From NCBI RefSeq assembly GCF_030296775.1, contig NZ_AP027742.1, positions 2,542,001-2,606,000 on the forward strand: DNA of 64,000 bases, written 5' to 3'. Source of the stretch: Claveliimonas bilis. Its GTDB lineage: Bacteria > Bacillota > Clostridia > Lachnospirales > Lachnospiraceae. The translations under genes and the position numbers were made by a program. Shown here one piece after another: positions 61,855 to 64,000 of the stretch. A model generated the notes under the pieces. The model saw nothing but the letters and a program-made list of their open reading frames with translations, made no database searches and had not been told where the DNA came from. Numbering within the stretch: position 1 is the first letter of the stretch; the number at the start of each line of letters is the position of its first letter.

Positions 61855-62555
61855 CAGAATCTTTCCTCCCATCTTTTCTCTTCGTCAGAATCCGCTGCAA
61901 GCCTTCCGTCAGACATACAAATGATCCGATCGGCCATCTGAGCCACCTCCTCCTGATGAGTGACTACAATAACGGTCTGATGAAAACGTGCAGCACATGT
62001 TCTAAGAAGTCCCATTACTTCCATCCCGGCCTCTGAATCCAGGCTTCCTGTAGGCTCATCCGCAAGGATAACCGCAGGCTTGGCAAGCAGAGCCCTGGCA
62101 ATAGCCGCTCTTTGCTGCTGGCCGCCTGATAATGTCTCCGGCATTTGATGCAGCTTTTCTTTTATCTTCAGAATTTTCAGCATTTCCTCCAAAAATGCCT
62201 CATCCAGCTTTCCCCCGTCCAGGCGTATCGGAAGCGTAATATTCTCATACACATCCAGCATGGGAACCAGGTTATACTGCTGAAAGATAAATCCGATATT
62301 TCGTCTCCGAAAGACAGTCCTTTCCTCTGCCGTCATATCCTTTAAGCTTATGTTTCGTATCCATACTCCTCCTTCTGTAGGCTCATCCAAGGCCCCAAGA
62401 AGATTCAGAAGTGTAGTTTTTCCGCTTCCCGATGTTCCTACAACCGCAAGAAATTCGCCCTCCTCTACAGAAAGATCAATACCGTCCAGGGCATGTACCT
62501 CATAGTCTTCTGTAACAAAATATTTTTTCAGTCCAACTGCCTTTACAATTTTCAT
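61854..62555 (-). CDS. ABC transporter ATP-binding protein
   Basis: A 233-residue MacB/LolD-class ATPase with [45 protein letters not shown] and VVTHQEE. It powers the permease at 59167. The ATG at 62555 follows GGAGGAA; an upstream frame to 62603 has no ribosome binding site. Confidence 0.92.
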   Translation of the reverse strand: MKIVKAVGLKKYFVTEDYEVHALDGIDLSVEEGEFLAVVGTSGSGKTTLLNLLGALDEPTEGGVWIRNISLKDMTAEERTVFRRRNIGFIFQQYNLVPMLDVYENITLPIRLDGGKLDEAFLEEMLKILKIKEKLHQMPETLSGGQQQRAAIARALLAKPAVILADEPTGSLDSEAGMEVMGLLRTCAARFHQTVIVVTHQEEVAQMADRIICMSDGRLAADSDEEKRWEERF

Positions 62556-62648
62556 CTTTTCTTCCTCCGGTAATTTCCCAGTATATGCTGGTATATTTGC
62601 CATAAAAAGAGAATACTATATAAATCTTACAATCCTGTGACAAAAAAG

Positions 62649-62673
62649 GGACAGGCCGCTTTTTGTCCTGTCC
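62649..62673 (-). terminator. Terminator after the histidine kinase gene
   Basis: GGACAGG (62649-62655) and CCTGTCC (62667-62673) pair and are followed on the minus strand by CTTTTTTG. It lies between the kinase stop (62715) and the ABC genes, so these may have their own promoter. Confidence 0.6.
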
Positions 62674-62714
62674 GCTTTTTCGTTCTCACATTTCTTCCTT
62701 TGTCTGCACAGCAT

Positions 62715-63638
62715 CTATTCTTCTGTGGGAAAGAAAATCTCCATCAGCAGTCCTCTTGTTTGTCTCTTTACCCGGATAAAGCCTCCCTGCGCCAGGATGA
62801 TCTGTCTGGCAAGATAAAGGCCCACCCCAAATCCTTCCTGCACACGGACTCTCTTTCCCCTGTAAAATCTCTGGAATATTCTGTTCTCCTCCCCGGCTTC
62901 AATGCCAATTCCGTAATCTCTCACGGAAATTTTAAGAAACATTTCATTTTGCAACGCGCTTACTTCCACATGTCCGCCTTGACTGCTGTACTTTACTGCA
63001 TTATCCAGCACATTGAAAAAGGCCTCGCCAAGCCAGTTTGGATCGTGCCTAAGTTCCAGATCAGAAGGAAGCGATACCTGGAAGTCCAGTTTTTTTTCTT
63101 CTGCCTGTGCCTGTATCTGTCCCAGGGCATTCAGCAGAGTTCTTCTAATATCTTTCGATTCCTTTCTTATCTGTATCATGTCATGTTCCAATCGTGACAT
63201 TTTGATGAAACTTTCTGTGAGAAACCGGATTTTCTCTTTAGCTCCCTCTGCCGACTGGATATACTGATATGCCTCTTCATTTCTCCCTTTTGTTTCCCCT
63301 TTTGCAAGTTCCAGATAGCTTTGGATATTTGCCAGGGGAGTCCGAAGCTGATGGGCAATTTCCGTAATAAGTTTCTGAAGTTTTTCCCGGCTTTTTTCTG
63401 CCTCTTCCTGACGCCCTTTCGCCATCCTGCATATCCGAATCAGCCGGTCTTCTATCTTCGCATAGATTGTCTCTTCCCCGGCTGTTCTGTTGGTCACTTC
63501 TTTTTCTTCCAGCACAAGTTCCGTGAGCTCAAGCAATGTTTCCATTTCCCGTCTTCTTTGCTTTCTCTCTATCCAAATAGAGATCGTTCCTCCAGCTGCA
63601 ATACCTGCTGCAGCTGCCGTCACAAGCCAAATCCACAT
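62715..63638 (-). CDS. Sensor histidine kinase
   Basis: A 307-residue kinase with one N-terminal helix (WIWLVTAAAAGIAAGGTISIW) and no outside domain. The H-box ITEIAHQLRTPLANIQSYL, N-box LDNAVKYS, RDYGIGIE and GFGVGLYLARQ are complete. The ATG at 63638 follows GGGAGG six or seven bases away; a start at 63671 would overlap the regulator stop but has a poor site. It pairs with the regulator at 63668. Confidence 0.88.
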   Translation of the reverse strand: MWIWLVTAAAAGIAAGGTISIWIERKQRRREMETLLELTELVLEEKEVTNRTAGEETIYAKIEDRLIRICRMAKGRQEEAEKSREKLQKLITEIAHQLRTPLANIQSYLELAKGETKGRNEEAYQYIQSAEGAKEKIRFLTESFIKMSRLEHDMIQIRKESKDIRRTLLNALGQIQAQAEEKKLDFQVSLPSDLELRHDPNWLGEAFFNVLDNAVKYSSQGGHVEVSALQNEMFLKISVRDYGIGIEAGEENRIFQRFYRGKRVRVQEGFGVGLYLARQIILAQGGFIRVKRQTRGLLMEIFFPTEE

Positions 63639-63667
63639 TTTCTTCCTCCCGCCATTGTACTTTTTTC

Positions 63668-64000
63668 TCATTCTCCAAACCGGTAGCCCAGACCAAATAC
63701 GTTTTTGATCAGAGCTTTCTGCACTTTTTGATCTCCTATTTTTCTGCGAAGCCTTCCAATCGTGACACTGACTGTATTTTCCTCTACAAATTGTCCGTCA
63801 ATCCCCCATACGCTCTCAAGGATCATTTCTCTTGTCAGAACCTGCCCCTGATTTTTGGCAAAAAATTCGAGCAGATTATATTCCCTGGCTGTCAGCATGA
63901 TTTCTTCTCCGCCCCGGAAGACTCTTCTTTTCTCCGGCCAGACTTCCAGATCATCAAAAATGAATACTTTGTCTTTATCTGTCCTTCTAAGAACAGCCTC
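63668..64000 (-). CDS. OmpR/PhoB-family response regulator, C-terminal part
   Basis: The gene runs off the right edge; the last 110 residues are visible. They form the winged-helix DNA-binding domain (VFIFDDLEVWPEKR, LTAREYNLLEFFAKNQG, TVSVTIGRLRRKIGD, FGLGYRFGE). The receiver is outside the window. It is 29 bases upstream of the kinase start and belongs to the module that ends with the exporter genes. Confidence 0.85.
   Translation of the reverse strand, partial: EAVLRRTDKDKVFIFDDLEVWPEKRRVFRGGEEIMLTAREYNLLEFFAKNQGQVLTREMILESVWGIDGQFVEENTVSVTIGRLRRKIGDQKVQKALIKNVFGLGYRFGE

Overview
The window looks like a chromosomal stretch from a low-to-mid GC, Gram-positive gut Clostridia, most likely a Lachnospiraceae relative of Blautia, Ruminococcus or Dorea. 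The reasons are strong AGGAGG-type ribosome binding sites, a DUF5721 protein of the kind found in that family, a GalT of the second (Firmicutes) class, an [FeFe]-hydrogenase, a GH31 alpha-glucosidase close to the one known from Ruminococcus obeum, a Csp-like subtilase and many two-component systems. No tRNA, rRNA, CRISPR array, intact insertion sequence or replication origin was seen. Most genes are on the minus strand.

Layout. 1-9.4 kb is signalling: the end of a DUF5107 protein, a VanR-like regulator/kinase pair with a small membrane protein, a diguanylate cyclase, and a split system in which a response regulator and a 7TM kinase flank an oppositely oriented serine-rich surface protein, followed by a C39-like peptidase. 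9.4-21.4 kb is mostly housekeeping: lspA, a coiled-coil protein, a Csp-like protease, and a compact rluF-ligA-clpX-antiporter operon whose LigA and ClpX are divergent. Next come DUF5721, a coupled ECF S-component/DUF1893 pair, and htpG with a perfect CIRCE operator. 21.4-26.4 kb holds a MacB/FtsX-type exporter with a very long external coiled coil and a GNAT acetyltransferase. 26.4-34.3 kb has two XRE regulators, a CsbB/YfhO-like glycolipid-linked glycosylation pair, galK-galT and a HAD phosphatase.

34.4-40.3 kb looks like an accessory segment: an AbrB/PIN toxin-antitoxin pair and a complete regulator-kinase-ATPase-permease module. 40.3-44.1 kb is a two-gene NADPH-type [FeFe]-hydrogenase operon with a hairpin-rich repeat in its leader. 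44.2-48.2 kb is an AraC-GH31-AraC alpha-glucoside locus. 48.2-52.4 kb contains a YtrA-type GntR/ABC operon with a well-formed promoter and tandem operator repeats, several small membrane proteins (one of 31 residues), an AT-rich remnant region and an orphan PBECR-like protein. 52.5-58 kb is a minus-strand redox/lipoprotein cluster: flavodoxin-like lipoprotein, esterase-like lipoprotein, two aldo/keto reductases, an iron alcohol dehydrogenase and a truncated lipoprotein. 58-64 kb carries a YitT-family protein with an overlapping upstream mini-ORF and a second regulator-kinase-ATPase-permease module that runs off the window.

The recurring theme is cell-envelope sensing and remodelling: five histidine kinase or response regulator sets (one cut by the window edge), three FtsX-type exporters and several lipoproteins. 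The strongest candidates for something new are the hydrogenase partner that replaces the NADH/FMN part of NuoF with a GltD-type flavoprotein, the nested regulator/surface protein/7TM kinase/C39 peptidase set, the divergent ligA-clpX pair, and the ECF S-component/DUF1893 coupling.
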